From NCBI RefSeq assembly GCF_036924535.1, contig NZ_JAZHRT010000001.1, positions 4,774,001 through 4,838,000 of the forward strand: 64,000 nt of DNA, in the 5' to 3' direction. The notes below the pieces were generated by a model. The model was not told the DNA's origin, made no database searches, and saw only the letters and a program-made list of their open reading frames with translations. Position 1 is the first letter of the stretch. Every line of letters starts with the position of its first letter. This DNA comes from Bradyrhizobium sp. AZCC 2262 (lineage in GTDB: Bacteria > Pseudomonadota > Alphaproteobacteria > Rhizobiales > Xanthobacteraceae). This document shows, piece after piece, positions 39,145-47,302 of this stretch. A program made the translations under genes and the position numbers.

Positions 39145-39201
39145 GCGGAAAGAACCCCTCATCCGGCGCTACGCGCCACCTTCTCCCACAAGGGGAGAAG
39201 G
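39145..39201. repeat. Family C element, right copy of an inverted pair around the YaaC-like gene
   Basis: Reverse complement of the 37474-37530 copy with two mismatches; begins gcggaaagaacccctcat and ends cacaaggggagaagg. Confidence 0.9.
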
Positions 39202-39232
39202 GAAGACAAGTGCTCCGCGCCACACATTCCAC

Positions 39233-39343
39233 CGTCATCCTGATGAGACCGCACAGTGGTCGTCTCGAAGGATGGCAGCGGGCGAGATCGTGGCTCTCAT
39301 GATTCGAGACGGCGCTGCGCGCCTCCTCACCATGAGGGTCTGA
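39233..39343. repeat. Intergenic palindromic element, family B
   Basis: gtcatcctgatgagaccg with cgtctcgaaggatgg, then ctctcatgattcgagacgg and cgcgcctcctcaccatgagg. It ends next to the stop of the minus-strand dehydrogenase at 39348 and fills, with the family C copy, most of 39024-39347. Confidence 0.8.
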
Positions 39344-39347
39344 CTTA

Positions 39348-40427
39348 TCAATCCACCATGTCCGCGACGGCCTTTCCACACGCCGTCGTATCCGCATTGC
39401 CGCCGAGATCCTTTGTCCGCAGCGTGCGTTCGCCCAGCGTGCGCTCGATGGCGCCGACGATCGCGGCAGCCGCCTGCTTCTCACCGAGATGCTCCAGCAT
39501 CATCGCGCCCGACCAGATCATGCCGATCGGGTTGGCAATGCCCTGGCCTGCGATGTCGGGCGCCGAGCCGTGCACCGGCTCGAACACCGACGGGAAATTG
39601 CCTTCCGGGTTGATGTTGCCCGACGGGGCGATGCCGATGGTGCCGGTGCAGGCCGGGCCGAGATCGGAGAGGATATCGCCGAACAGGTTCGAGCCGACCA
39701 CGACGTCGAACCAGTCCGGGTGCAGCACGAAATTCGCGGTGAGAATGTCGATGTGGTACTTGTCCCACTTCACTTTCGGAAAATTCTTCGCCATCGCCTC
39801 CACGCGCTCGTCCCAATAGGGCATCGTGATCGAGATGCCGTTGGACTTGGTCGCCGAGGTCAGGTGCTTCTTCGGCCGCGACTGCGCCAGCTCGAATGCG
39901 AATTTCAGAATGCGGTCGACGCCGACGCGCGTCATCACGGTCTGCTGCGTCACGAATTCACGATCGGTGTCCGGGAACATGCGGCCACCGACGGAGGAAT
40001 ATTCGCCCTCGGTATTTTCGCGCACCACCCAGAAATCGATATCGCCGGGCTTGCGGTTGGCGAGCGGCGACGGCACGCCGGGCATCAGCCGCACCGGGCG
40101 CAGATTGACGTACTGGTCGAATTCGCGCCGGAATTTTATCAGCGAGCCCCACAGAGAGACGTGATCCGGGATCTTTGCCGGCCAGCCGACCGCACCGAAA
40201 TAGATCGCGTCGTGCTTGCCGATTTTCGCCTTCCAGTCCTCCGGCATCATCTCGCCGTGCTTTTCGTAATAGTCCCAGGACGCAAAGTCGAAATGATCGA
40301 AATGCACTGATACCCCGTGCTTTTTCGCCGCCGCCTCCAGCACGCGCAGGCCTTCCGGGATCACCTCCTTGCCGATGCCGTCGCCGGGAATGACCGCGAT
40401 CCGATACTGCTTTTTGGCGCTGCTCAT
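39348..40427 (-). CDS. Tartrate dehydrogenase / isopropylmalate dehydrogenase-like decarboxylating enzyme
   Basis: 359 residues from the ATG at 40427 (MSSAKKQYRIAVIPGDGIG), with aaggaaa upstream. It belongs to the isocitrate/isopropylmalate dehydrogenase family, in the branch of TtuC/YeaU enzymes that oxidise and decarboxylate tartrate or malate. Motifs: IPGDGIGKEVIPEG, the substrate loop WVVRENTEGEYSSVGGRMF, the metal-binding NLFGDILSDLGP and EPVHGSAPDIAGQGIANPIG. It is divergent from the SDR gene. True LeuB normally sits with leuCD, which are absent here, so the tartrate/D-malate role is preferred. Confidence 0.88.
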   Translation of the reverse strand: MSSAKKQYRIAVIPGDGIGKEVIPEGLRVLEAAAKKHGVSVHFDHFDFASWDYYEKHGEMMPEDWKAKIGKHDAIYFGAVGWPAKIPDHVSLWGSLIKFRREFDQYVNLRPVRLMPGVPSPLANRKPGDIDFWVVRENTEGEYSSVGGRMFPDTDREFVTQQTVMTRVGVDRILKFAFELAQSRPKKHLTSATKSNGISITMPYWDERVEAMAKNFPKVKWDKYHIDILTANFVLHPDWFDVVVGSNLFGDILSDLGPACTGTIGIAPSGNINPEGNFPSVFEPVHGSAPDIAGQGIANPIGMIWSGAMMLEHLGEKQAAAAIVGAIERTLGERTLRTKDLGGNADTTACGKAVADMVD

Positions 40428-40604
40428 CGAGAGTTTCCTTGGCTGTTTTGTCAGGCGGCTAATGCCGGTTATTTGATTGCCTTGCAATGGACCAAACCTG
40501 CCGGTTGCGCAACGCTGCACTGCAATGTTGACCGCCATGGCGCCGCAAGCCTAACAATTTGCGACCCCCTCTTTCCACATCCCCTCACCCAAGCGAGAAA
40601 TCCC

Positions 40605-41381
40605 ATGGACCTGCATCTGCGCGGCAAACGCGTCCTGATCACCGGCGCCTCCAAGGGCATTGGCGCGGCCGCGGCCGAAGCCTTTGCCGAGGAAGGCTGC
40701 GACGTCATGCTGGCCGCCCGCAACGGCGAGCAGTTGAAAGCGCTCGCCGAGCGGCTGCGCTCGGCGCACCAGATCGGCGCAACCGCCCATGTCGTGGACC
40801 TGCGCAAGGGCGAGGACATTGCAAAACTCGTCAAGGACGCCGCCGATATCGACATCCTCGTCAACAACGCCGGCGACATCCCGGGCGGCTCGATCGACAA
40901 GATCGACGAGGCGACCTGGCGGCATGCCTGGGAGCTGAAAGTGTTCGGCTACATCAACCTCACCCGCGCGATCTACGCGCAGATGAAGGCGCGCGGCGGC
41001 GGCGTCATCGTCAACGACATTGGTGCTGCCGGCGAAAGGTTCGACGCCAATTACATCTGCGGCAGTGCCGGCAACGCCGCGCTGATGGCTTTTACCCGCG
41101 CGCTCGGCGGCAAGAGCCTCGCCGACAATATCCGCGTGGTCGGCATCAATCCCGGCCCCGTCGGCACCGACCGCCACGTCACGCTGCTGAAGACGCGAGC
41201 CAAGAACCAGTTCGGCGACGAGAACCGCTACAAGGAATTCCAGAAGAACATGCCGCTCGGCCGCCCCGCGCATGCGCGCGAGATCGCCGACCTCATGGCG
41301 TTTCTCGCTTCCGACCGGTCCGGGTATACGTCGGGCGTGATCTTTACCGTGGACGGCGGGCATACTTCGGGGTGGGGCTAG
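40605..41381 (+). CDS. Short-chain dehydrogenase/reductase with degenerate active site
   Basis: 258-residue SDR from the ATG at 40605 (MDLHLRGKRVLITGASKG). The cofactor motif TGASKGIG and LVNNAGDIPGG are intact. The catalytic tetrad is not: the Tyr is kept (Tyr150 in ANYICGSAGNAAL), but the Lys four residues later is Ser154 and the usual Ser before it is Gly140 (VNDIGAAGERF). NAD(P) binding is expected while normal hydride-transfer chemistry is doubtful. It is divergent from the tartrate-dehydrogenase-like gene, with a weak ribosome site. Function unknown. Confidence 0.88.
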   Translation: MDLHLRGKRVLITGASKGIGAAAAEAFAEEGCDVMLAARNGEQLKALAERLRSAHQIGATAHVVDLRKGEDIAKLVKDAADIDILVNNAGDIPGGSIDKIDEATWRHAWELKVFGYINLTRAIYAQMKARGGGVIVNDIGAAGERFDANYICGSAGNAALMAFTRALGGKSLADNIRVVGINPGPVGTDRHVTLLKTRAKNQFGDENRYKEFQKNMPLGRPAHAREIADLMAFLASDRSGYTSGVIFTVDGGHTSGWG

Positions 41382-41402
41382 GCCCGTCACCGCGCACACG
41401 GA

Positions 41403-41500
41403 CCTCATCCTGAGGAGCCGCGCAATTGCGCGGCGTCTCGAAGGATGGGCTGCGAGCCTCGTGGTTGTCGGTATGCAATTCCCCTCGCCATGAGGGTCGG
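41403..41500. repeat. Intergenic palindromic element, family B
   Basis: ctcatcctgaggagccgcg with cgcggcgtctcgaaggatgg, then cctcgtggttgtcgg and cccctcgccatgaggg. It lies between the convergent SDR and alpha/beta-hydrolase genes. Confidence 0.85.
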
Positions 41501-41516
41501 ACAGGCGTCAGTGCGG

Positions 41517-42374
41517 CTAACTCTGGCCCGTCGTTCGCTCGAACAATTGCCGGATCAGCGTCGTGATCCGTCCCCTCGGCGACATCATTTCGTGCATGAT
41601 GGTGAAATGGTTCGCACCCGGAATTTCCTCATAGGTCACCGGCAACCCGTATCTCGCACGGTGGCCGGCGAAGTCGGCGGTCTGCTTGCGCAATAGCGGC
41701 AGCTCGGCGCTGCCGACCACCAGCGATAGCGGTTTTGGCGGACCGCCTTCCTGCATCATCGGCGAGTTGCGGCGAGAGGTTGCCTCATCGGCGCTCAGCT
41801 TTTCGTTGAGGTAGCTGTGGCGGATCGGCTCGAGATCGTAGATGCCTGATATCGCCATGCCCGCCCTCACCTTCGGATGCGACAGCGCCATCGAGGTAAG
41901 ATGCCCGCCGGCGGACCAGCCGGAAACCACGATGCCGCCGGCCGCAGCACCAAGCGCAGGCAATTGCCCGGTGAGGAAATCAATGCCGGCATGGATTTCG
42001 GCGACGATTTCGTCCAGCGCAGCCTCCGGCGCCAGCGTATAGCCGATCAGCGCGACATTGATGCCATGCGCCATCGGACCTTCGGCAACGACGGTGAAAA
42101 CTTCCTTGGCCCGCGCCTGCCAGTAGCCTCCGTGGATGAACAGCAGCGTCGGGGCGTTGTCGGCGGCCTTCAGGAAATCGATCCGGTTGCGCTCACGCGG
42201 GCCATATCGCAGATCGAGATGCCCGGGGAAACGCTTGCGCATTGCGGCGGAGCGCTGCTCCCAGCCCGCGACCATCTCGACGCTGCCGGGCACGGCGACG
42301 CCGTTATTGAGGCCGAGGTCGCGCGCCTCCTGGTTCATGGCGCGCCAGTCCAGCGCAGAAAACAATGTCGTCAT
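41517..42374 (-). CDS. Alpha/beta hydrolase, esterase / kynurenine formamidase-like
   Basis: 285-residue hydrolase from the ATG at 42374, preceded by ccggagat. The oxyanion-hole motif is LLFIHGGYWQ, the nucleophile lies in VSGWSAGGHLTS and the late GANHFTIMHEM supplies the likely catalytic His. The HGGYW form is typical of arylformamidase and related carboxylesterases. It is divergent from the amidase gene across 106 bases, so the two may act on one substrate: an amide or ester of an organic acid. No kynurenine genes are adjacent, so the formamidase role is only a possibility. Confidence 0.88.
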   Translation of the reverse strand: MTTLFSALDWRAMNQEARDLGLNNGVAVPGSVEMVAGWEQRSAAMRKRFPGHLDLRYGPRERNRIDFLKAADNAPTLLFIHGGYWQARAKEVFTVVAEGPMAHGINVALIGYTLAPEAALDEIVAEIHAGIDFLTGQLPALGAAAGGIVVSGWSAGGHLTSMALSHPKVRAGMAISGIYDLEPIRHSYLNEKLSADEATSRRNSPMMQEGGPPKPLSLVVGSAELPLLRKQTADFAGHRARYGLPVTYEEIPGANHFTIMHEMMSPRGRITTLIRQLFERTTGQS

Positions 42375-42480
42375 GCAATATCTCCGGTCGGCCACAACTT
42401 TGGTGCGTTTCCACTTTGCCGGAAAATGTTCTACAGCACCATCTGCGACCAAGAAACGAAAACGAGCAGGAGATAGCGAA

Positions 42481-43902
42481 GTGGCTGATCAGGGGCTGGT
42501 GCGTGAGACGGCGTGTTCCATCGTCGGCAAACTGAAATCGGGCGAAGTTACCCCGCTGGATCTGCTCGACGTGCTGGAAAAGCGCATCGCCGAGGTCGAC
42601 GGCCAGGTCAACGCGCTGCCGACGCTGTGCTTCGACCGCGCCCGCAAGCACGCCACCGCACTGATGAAGAAGCCGGCCAGCGAACGTGGCCTGCTCGCAG
42701 GCCTTCCGATACCGATCAAGGATCTCACCAATGTCGCCGGCGTGCTGACGACGCAGGGCTCGCCGATCTACAAAGATAATATCCCGGCGAAGTCAGATAT
42801 CCTGGTCGAACACCTCGAAAATAATGGCGGGGTAATCTACGCCAAGTCGAACACGCCGGAATTCGGCGCCGGCGCCAACACCTTCAACGAAGTGTTCGGC
42901 CCGACGCGAAATCCCTGGGATACGTCCCGCTCCGCCGCCGGCTCCTCGGGCGGCGCGGCGGTGGCGCTGGCGACCGGCACCGCGTGGCTCGCGCACGGCT
43001 CGGACATGGGCGGTAGCTTACGCAATCCCGCGAGCTTCTGCGGCATCGTCGGATTGAGGCCGAGCATCGGCCGCGTCGCGCATACGATAGCCGCGGCGGT
43101 CGATCGCAATCTCGGCGTTCAGGGCCCGATGGCACGCAATGTGGAAGACGTGGCCCTGCTGCTCGACGCCATGAGCGGCGAGCATCCGGCTGATCCGCTG
43201 TCGCTGCCGGTGTTGCCGAATTCGTTTCTGTCCGCCGCGCGCTCCGGCAGCAAGCCGAAGCGCATCGCCTATTCGCCCGATCTCGGCATCACCCCGGTCG
43301 ATCCTGAAGTTGCGACCGTCACTCGCAAGGCCGCGCAGCGCTTTGCGGAAGCTGGCGCCATCGTCGAGGAAGCCCACCCCGACCTGCGCGAGGCCCATGA
43401 ATGTTTCCATGTGCTGCGCGCGTTCGATTTTGCGTTGTCAAAGGCGGCGCTGTTGCGCACGAAGCGCGACCTGCTCAAGCCCGAGGTGATCTGGAACATC
43501 GAGGAAGGCCTCAAGCTGACCGTCGAACAGCTCGAACGCGCCGAGGCGCAGCGCGTCGCCATGACCGCGCGCACGCTGGAATTTTTCGAAAAATACGATC
43601 TGTTGCTGGCGCCCGCCACCATTGTGCCGCCATTCCCGGTCGAGAACCGCTATGTCGCCGAATGCGCCGGCAAGAAATTCGACAATTACGTCGAATGGCT
43701 CGGCATCGTCTATGCAATCACGCTGGTGTGCTGCCCCGCACTGTCGCTGCCCTGCGGATTTACCGCCGCCGGCCTGCCGGTCGGGCTGCAGGTGGTCGCG
43801 CCGCCGCGCGGCGAGGCGCAGTTGCTGGCGGGAGCCAAGGTGCTGGAGGATATTCTGGGCGTGCGCGGCACGACCCCGATCGATCCGCGGGCGCCCAAAT
43901 AA
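42481..43902 (+). CDS. Amidase (amidase signature family)
   Basis: 473 residues from the GTG at 42481, preceded by aggag at 9 bases. The Ser-Ser-Lys triad is visible: Lys80 in IPIKDLTNV, cis-Ser155 in SAAGSSGGAAVALA and nucleophile Ser179 in SDMGGSLRNPASF. Amidase-signature enzymes hydrolyse amides to acids plus ammonia in the cytoplasm. It is divergent from an alpha/beta hydrolase. GatA is unlikely because gatB and gatC are absent and the C-terminal segment (PIDPRAPK) differs. The substrate is unknown. Confidence 0.93.
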   Translation: MADQGLVRETACSIVGKLKSGEVTPLDLLDVLEKRIAEVDGQVNALPTLCFDRARKHATALMKKPASERGLLAGLPIPIKDLTNVAGVLTTQGSPIYKDNIPAKSDILVEHLENNGGVIYAKSNTPEFGAGANTFNEVFGPTRNPWDTSRSAAGSSGGAAVALATGTAWLAHGSDMGGSLRNPASFCGIVGLRPSIGRVAHTIAAAVDRNLGVQGPMARNVEDVALLLDAMSGEHPADPLSLPVLPNSFLSAARSGSKPKRIAYSPDLGITPVDPEVATVTRKAAQRFAEAGAIVEEAHPDLREAHECFHVLRAFDFALSKAALLRTKRDLLKPEVIWNIEEGLKLTVEQLERAEAQRVAMTARTLEFFEKYDLLLAPATIVPPFPVENRYVAECAGKKFDNYVEWLGIVYAITLVCCPALSLPCGFTAAGLPVGLQVVAPPRGEAQLLAGAKVLEDILGVRGTTPIDPRAPK

Positions 43903-44050
43903 CCGCGATCGGAGAACGCAGTCACCTTCTGGCACGGCGTTCTCCGGTTCAATATCGGGAACCGGCGCGGCCCATCGTCGTTACCTGCTGTTATGCGTGG
44001 CGAACTGATCCGGGAGAATGGGATCGTTCGTCGCCTTCTGGAGACCGGCC

Positions 44051-45373
44051 ATGACCGATCAAGCCATTATGCCTGCCGACGATCATCTCGACCTCCAGGA
44101 CGTGCAGCGGCGGATCAAGGCTATTTTCATCGGCTCGGTCGGCAACCTCGTCGAATGGTACGATTTCTACGCCTACACCGCGTTCGCGCTGTATTTCGCG
44201 CCGGCATTCTTTCCGAACAGCGACCCCGTGGTGCAGCAGCTCAACGCCGCGGTGCTGTTCGCGGCAACCTTCCTGATGCGCCCGCTTGGCGGCTGGCTGT
44301 TCGGCTTCATCGCCGACCGCTACGGCAGGCGGCTGTCGCTGACGCTTTCCGTCGTCTGCATGTGTTTCGGCTCGCTGATCATCGCGGTGACGCCGACCTA
44401 TGCCACCATCGGCATCGCCGCTCCCGCCATCCTGGCGCTGGCGCGCATCATCGAGGGGTTGAGCCTGGGCGGAGAATACGGCGCCAGCGCCACGTATCTC
44501 ACCGAGGTCGCCGACCCCCGGCATCGCGGCTTCTATTCGAGCTTTCAATACGTCACGCTGATCGGCGGCCAACTTACCGCGATCATGGTGCTGTTGCTGT
44601 TGCAGAAGGTGTTCCTCACCCCGGAAGAGTTGAAAGATTGGGGCTGGCGAATCCCCTTCGTGATCGGCGCGCTGCTCGCGATCTTCGCCGCCGTCATGCG
44701 GCGCAATTTGCAGGAGACCGACGCGTTCGAGGAAGCCAAGAAGCTGACAAAACCAACCGGCTCGATCCGCGGACTTCTGAAATATCCACGCGAGCTGCTG
44801 CTGGTGGTCGGTCTCACCGCCGGCGGCACCGCGGCGTTCTATACTTTCACGACCTACATGCAGACCTTCGTCAAGCTGTCCGTTGGCCTCACCGAGGACC
44901 AAACCACCTTCGTGATCTTCGGTTCGCTGATCTTCGCGACGATCCTGCAGCCGATCTATGGCGGCCTGTCCGACCGCATCGGCCGCAAGCCGCTGCTGAT
45001 CTTCTTCGGGCTGGCCGGCACGCTGGCGACGGTCCCGATCCTGACCACGCTGAAGGACACCAAGTCTCCGTTCGCAGCTTTCCTGCTGATCTGCGGCGCC
45101 TGGATCTTCGTTGCCGGCTATACCTCGATCAACGCGGTCGTGAAGGCGGAATTATTCCCGACCAATGTCCGCGCGCTCGGAGTCGGCCTGCCCTATGCCA
45201 TCACGGTATCGCTGTTCGGCGGCACCGCGCCGGCGGTCGCGCTCTATTTCAAGACGCTGGGGCATGAGGACTGGTTCTATTATTATCTCAGCGGCATGAT
45301 CTTCCTCTCGCTGATCATTTATTCTACGATGCGCGATACCAAACATGAATCCGCGATGCATCGCCACGAATGA
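44051..45373 (+). CDS. MFS transporter, metabolite:H+ symporter (KgtP/ProP-like) family
   Basis: 440-residue proton symporter with 12 predicted membrane segments. Start ATG 44051 follows a ctggagacc site. Family marks are GSVGNLVEWYDFYAYTAFAL at TM1, the loop 2-3 motif FGFIADRYGRRLSL and the second-half counterpart LSDRIGRKPLLIF. RIIEGLSLGGEYGASATY is typical of MHS permeases for dicarboxylates, 2-oxoglutarate, proline betaine or aromatic acids. The stop overlaps the next start as ATGA, so it is coupled to the molybdoenzyme gene. Confidence 0.93.
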   Translation: MTDQAIMPADDHLDLQDVQRRIKAIFIGSVGNLVEWYDFYAYTAFALYFAPAFFPNSDPVVQQLNAAVLFAATFLMRPLGGWLFGFIADRYGRRLSLTLSVVCMCFGSLIIAVTPTYATIGIAAPAILALARIIEGLSLGGEYGASATYLTEVADPRHRGFYSSFQYVTLIGGQLTAIMVLLLLQKVFLTPEELKDWGWRIPFVIGALLAIFAAVMRRNLQETDAFEEAKKLTKPTGSIRGLLKYPRELLLVVGLTAGGTAAFYTFTTYMQTFVKLSVGLTEDQTTFVIFGSLIFATILQPIYGGLSDRIGRKPLLIFFGLAGTLATVPILTTLKDTKSPFAAFLLICGAWIFVAGYTSINAVVKAELFPTNVRALGVGLPYAITVSLFGGTAPAVALYFKTLGHEDWFYYYLSGMIFLSLIIYSTMRDTKHESAMHRHE

Positions 45374-46050
45374 CCGGTTCCGATATGGCCGACGAGAACG
45401 AGCCGCCGCCGGAGAACAAGCTGACGCGCAGCAAGGCGCGCTGGGCGCGCGAGGGAAAATTCCTCACGGGCAAGATCTCGCGGCCCGAGGAAGCGCGGCT
45501 ACCGCCGGGCCAACATTTGACGAAGGACTGGCCGACGCTCGATCTCGGATTGACCCCGAACATCTCGCGAGAGCGCTGGCGGCTCGACGTCTATGGCGCG
45601 GTCGAAAACCCGCTGTTCTGGGACTTCTCCCAGTTCACCACGCAGCCGCAGAGCAAGTTCGTATCCGACATTCACTGCGTCACCACCTGGTCGCGCTACG
45701 ACAATCGGTGGGAGGGACTGGCAACCCGCGATCTCCTGGATGCCTGCCGGCCGCGCGAGGAGGCGCAATTCGTGGTGCTGCATTCGCATGACGGCTACAC
45801 CACCAATCTGGCGCTGGAAGACTTTGCCGCCGAGGACGCCATCCTGGTCCATAGCTGGTCGGGCGCACCGCTCGAGCAGGAGCATGGCGGCCCGGTGCGG
45901 CTCGTCGTGCCGCATCTCTATTTCTGGAAAAGCGCGAAATGGCTGCAGAGCATCGAATTTCTTGCAGAGGATGCGCCGGGTTATTGGGAAGTGCGCGGCT
46001 ATCACAACCGCGGCGACCCGTGGGCTGAACAAAGATATTCAGGCGACTGA
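45370..46050 (+). CDS. Sulfite-oxidase-fold molybdopterin-dependent oxidoreductase
   Basis: 226-residue protein of the sulfite oxidase/YedY (MsrP) molybdopterin fold. Cys103 in SDIHCVTTWSRYDNRWEG is the Mo-coordinating cysteine; KSAKWLQSIEFL near the end is also conserved. There is no signal peptide, so unlike periplasmic MsrP it is probably cytoplasmic. It is coupled to the transporter by an ATGA overlap; an internal ATG at 45385 could also start translation. The reaction may be reduction or oxidation of a sulfur or N-oxide compound; it is not determined. Confidence 0.88.
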   Translation: MTGSDMADENEPPPENKLTRSKARWAREGKFLTGKISRPEEARLPPGQHLTKDWPTLDLGLTPNISRERWRLDVYGAVENPLFWDFSQFTTQPQSKFVSDIHCVTTWSRYDNRWEGLATRDLLDACRPREEAQFVVLHSHDGYTTNLALEDFAAEDAILVHSWSGAPLEQEHGGPVRLVVPHLYFWKSAKWLQSIEFLAEDAPGYWEVRGYHNRGDPWAEQRYSGD

Positions 46051-46078
46051 GCCGCAACATTGACTGGGGAGAACGCCC

Positions 46079-47302
46079 GTGCCGACTGAACGCTTCCAAT
46101 TCACCGGCGAAGGCGGCCATCAGCTTGCCGCCGCGCTGGATACGCCGGATGGGCCGGTGCAGGCCTACGCGCTGTTTGCGCATTGCTTCACCTGTGGCAA
46201 GGATGTGCTGGCCGCGAAACGTATTGCGACCGCGCTGGCCGCCAGGGGCATCGCAGTGCTGCGGTTCGATTTTACTGGCCTCGGCTCCAGCGAGGGCGAA
46301 TTTGCAAATTCGACCTTCTCTTCCAACGTCGCCGATCTCGTCCGCGCCGCCGATCATTTGCGTGAAACACGCGGGGCGCCCGCGATGCTTATTGGACACA
46401 GCCTCGGCGGCGCGGCCATCCTTGCCGCCGCCGGGCAGATTCCGGATGCGAAGGCGGTTGTGACCATTGCGGCGCCCTCCGATCCCGTCCATGTCACCCA
46501 TCTGTTCGGGGATAGCATCGAAGACATCCGCCAGCATGGCGAGGTCGAGGTTCAACTCGCCGGACGGCCGTTTCACATCAAGCGCGAGTTTCTCGACGAC
46601 ATCGCCGAGCACAGCCTGACGGCGGATATCGCCAAACTTCACAAGGCGCTGCTGGTCATGCATTCGCCGACCGACGACACGGTCGGCATCGACAATGCCA
46701 CGAAGATTTTTGTGGCCGCCAAGCATCCCAAGAGCTTTGTTTCGCTGGCGGGCGCCGATCACCTCTTGAGCGGCAAGCGCGACGCTGCCTATGTCGCCGG
46801 CGTCATCGCCGCCTGGGCCGAACGCTATATCGAGCCCGTCGCAGCGCAACCCGCCGCTGCCGCGAGCGGGGCGCCGCGTAACGTCGTGGTGCGCGAAACC
46901 CGCAACAGCAAGTTCCAGCAGACCGTGACATCAGGTCCGCATCAGATGCTGGCGGATGAGCCCGTTGCCGCCGGCGGCCAGGATAGCGGACCCGGGCCGT
47001 ATGATTTCGTCCTCGCCGGCCTTGGCGCCTGCACGTCGATGACGATGCGGATGTATGCCGACCGCAAATCGCTGCCCGTCGAGCGCATCACGGTGACGCT
47101 GAAACACAGCAAGATTCACGCGGAAGATTGCGCTGAATGCGAGACCCGCGAGGGCATGCTGGACCAGATCGACCGGGTCATCGCAATCGAGGGTGTGCTC
47201 GATGCCGATCAGCGCAAGCGGCTGATGGAGATTGCCGACAAGTGCCCAGTGCATCGGACGCTGACGTCAGAGGTGCGGATTGTGACGAAGGCTGCAGACT
47301 AG
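46079..47302 (+). CDS. Bifunctional alpha/beta hydrolase - OsmC family protein
   Basis: 407 residues from a GTG at 46079 with ggggaga upstream. Residues 1-255 are a serine hydrolase with nucleophile Ser108 in LIGHSLGGAAIL and a late GADHLLSG histidine. Residues about 270-407 are an OsmC/Ohr-type domain with both redox cysteines, in GLGACTSMTMRMYA and IADKCPVHRTL. This fusion is known in proteobacteria; OsmC proteins reduce organic hydroperoxides. It lies 28 bases after the molybdoenzyme gene and converges on a sulfur permease, sharing the bases ctag as both stops. A link to sulfur or peroxide chemistry is inferred. Confidence 0.92.
   Translation: MPTERFQFTGEGGHQLAAALDTPDGPVQAYALFAHCFTCGKDVLAAKRIATALAARGIAVLRFDFTGLGSSEGEFANSTFSSNVADLVRAADHLRETRGAPAMLIGHSLGGAAILAAAGQIPDAKAVVTIAAPSDPVHVTHLFGDSIEDIRQHGEVEVQLAGRPFHIKREFLDDIAEHSLTADIAKLHKALLVMHSPTDDTVGIDNATKIFVAAKHPKSFVSLAGADHLLSGKRDAAYVAGVIAAWAERYIEPVAAQPAAAASGAPRNVVVRETRNSKFQQTVTSGPHQMLADEPVAAGGQDSGPGPYDFVLAGLGACTSMTMRMYADRKSLPVERITVTLKHSKIHAEDCAECETREGMLDQIDRVIAIEGVLDADQRKRLMEIADKCPVHRTLTSEVRIVTKAAD

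Noticed and set aside
39348..40427. 3-isopropylmalate dehydrogenase LeuB for leucine synthesis
   Set aside because: No leuC/leuD nearby and the loop sequence fits the tartrate/D-malate dehydrogenase branch better.
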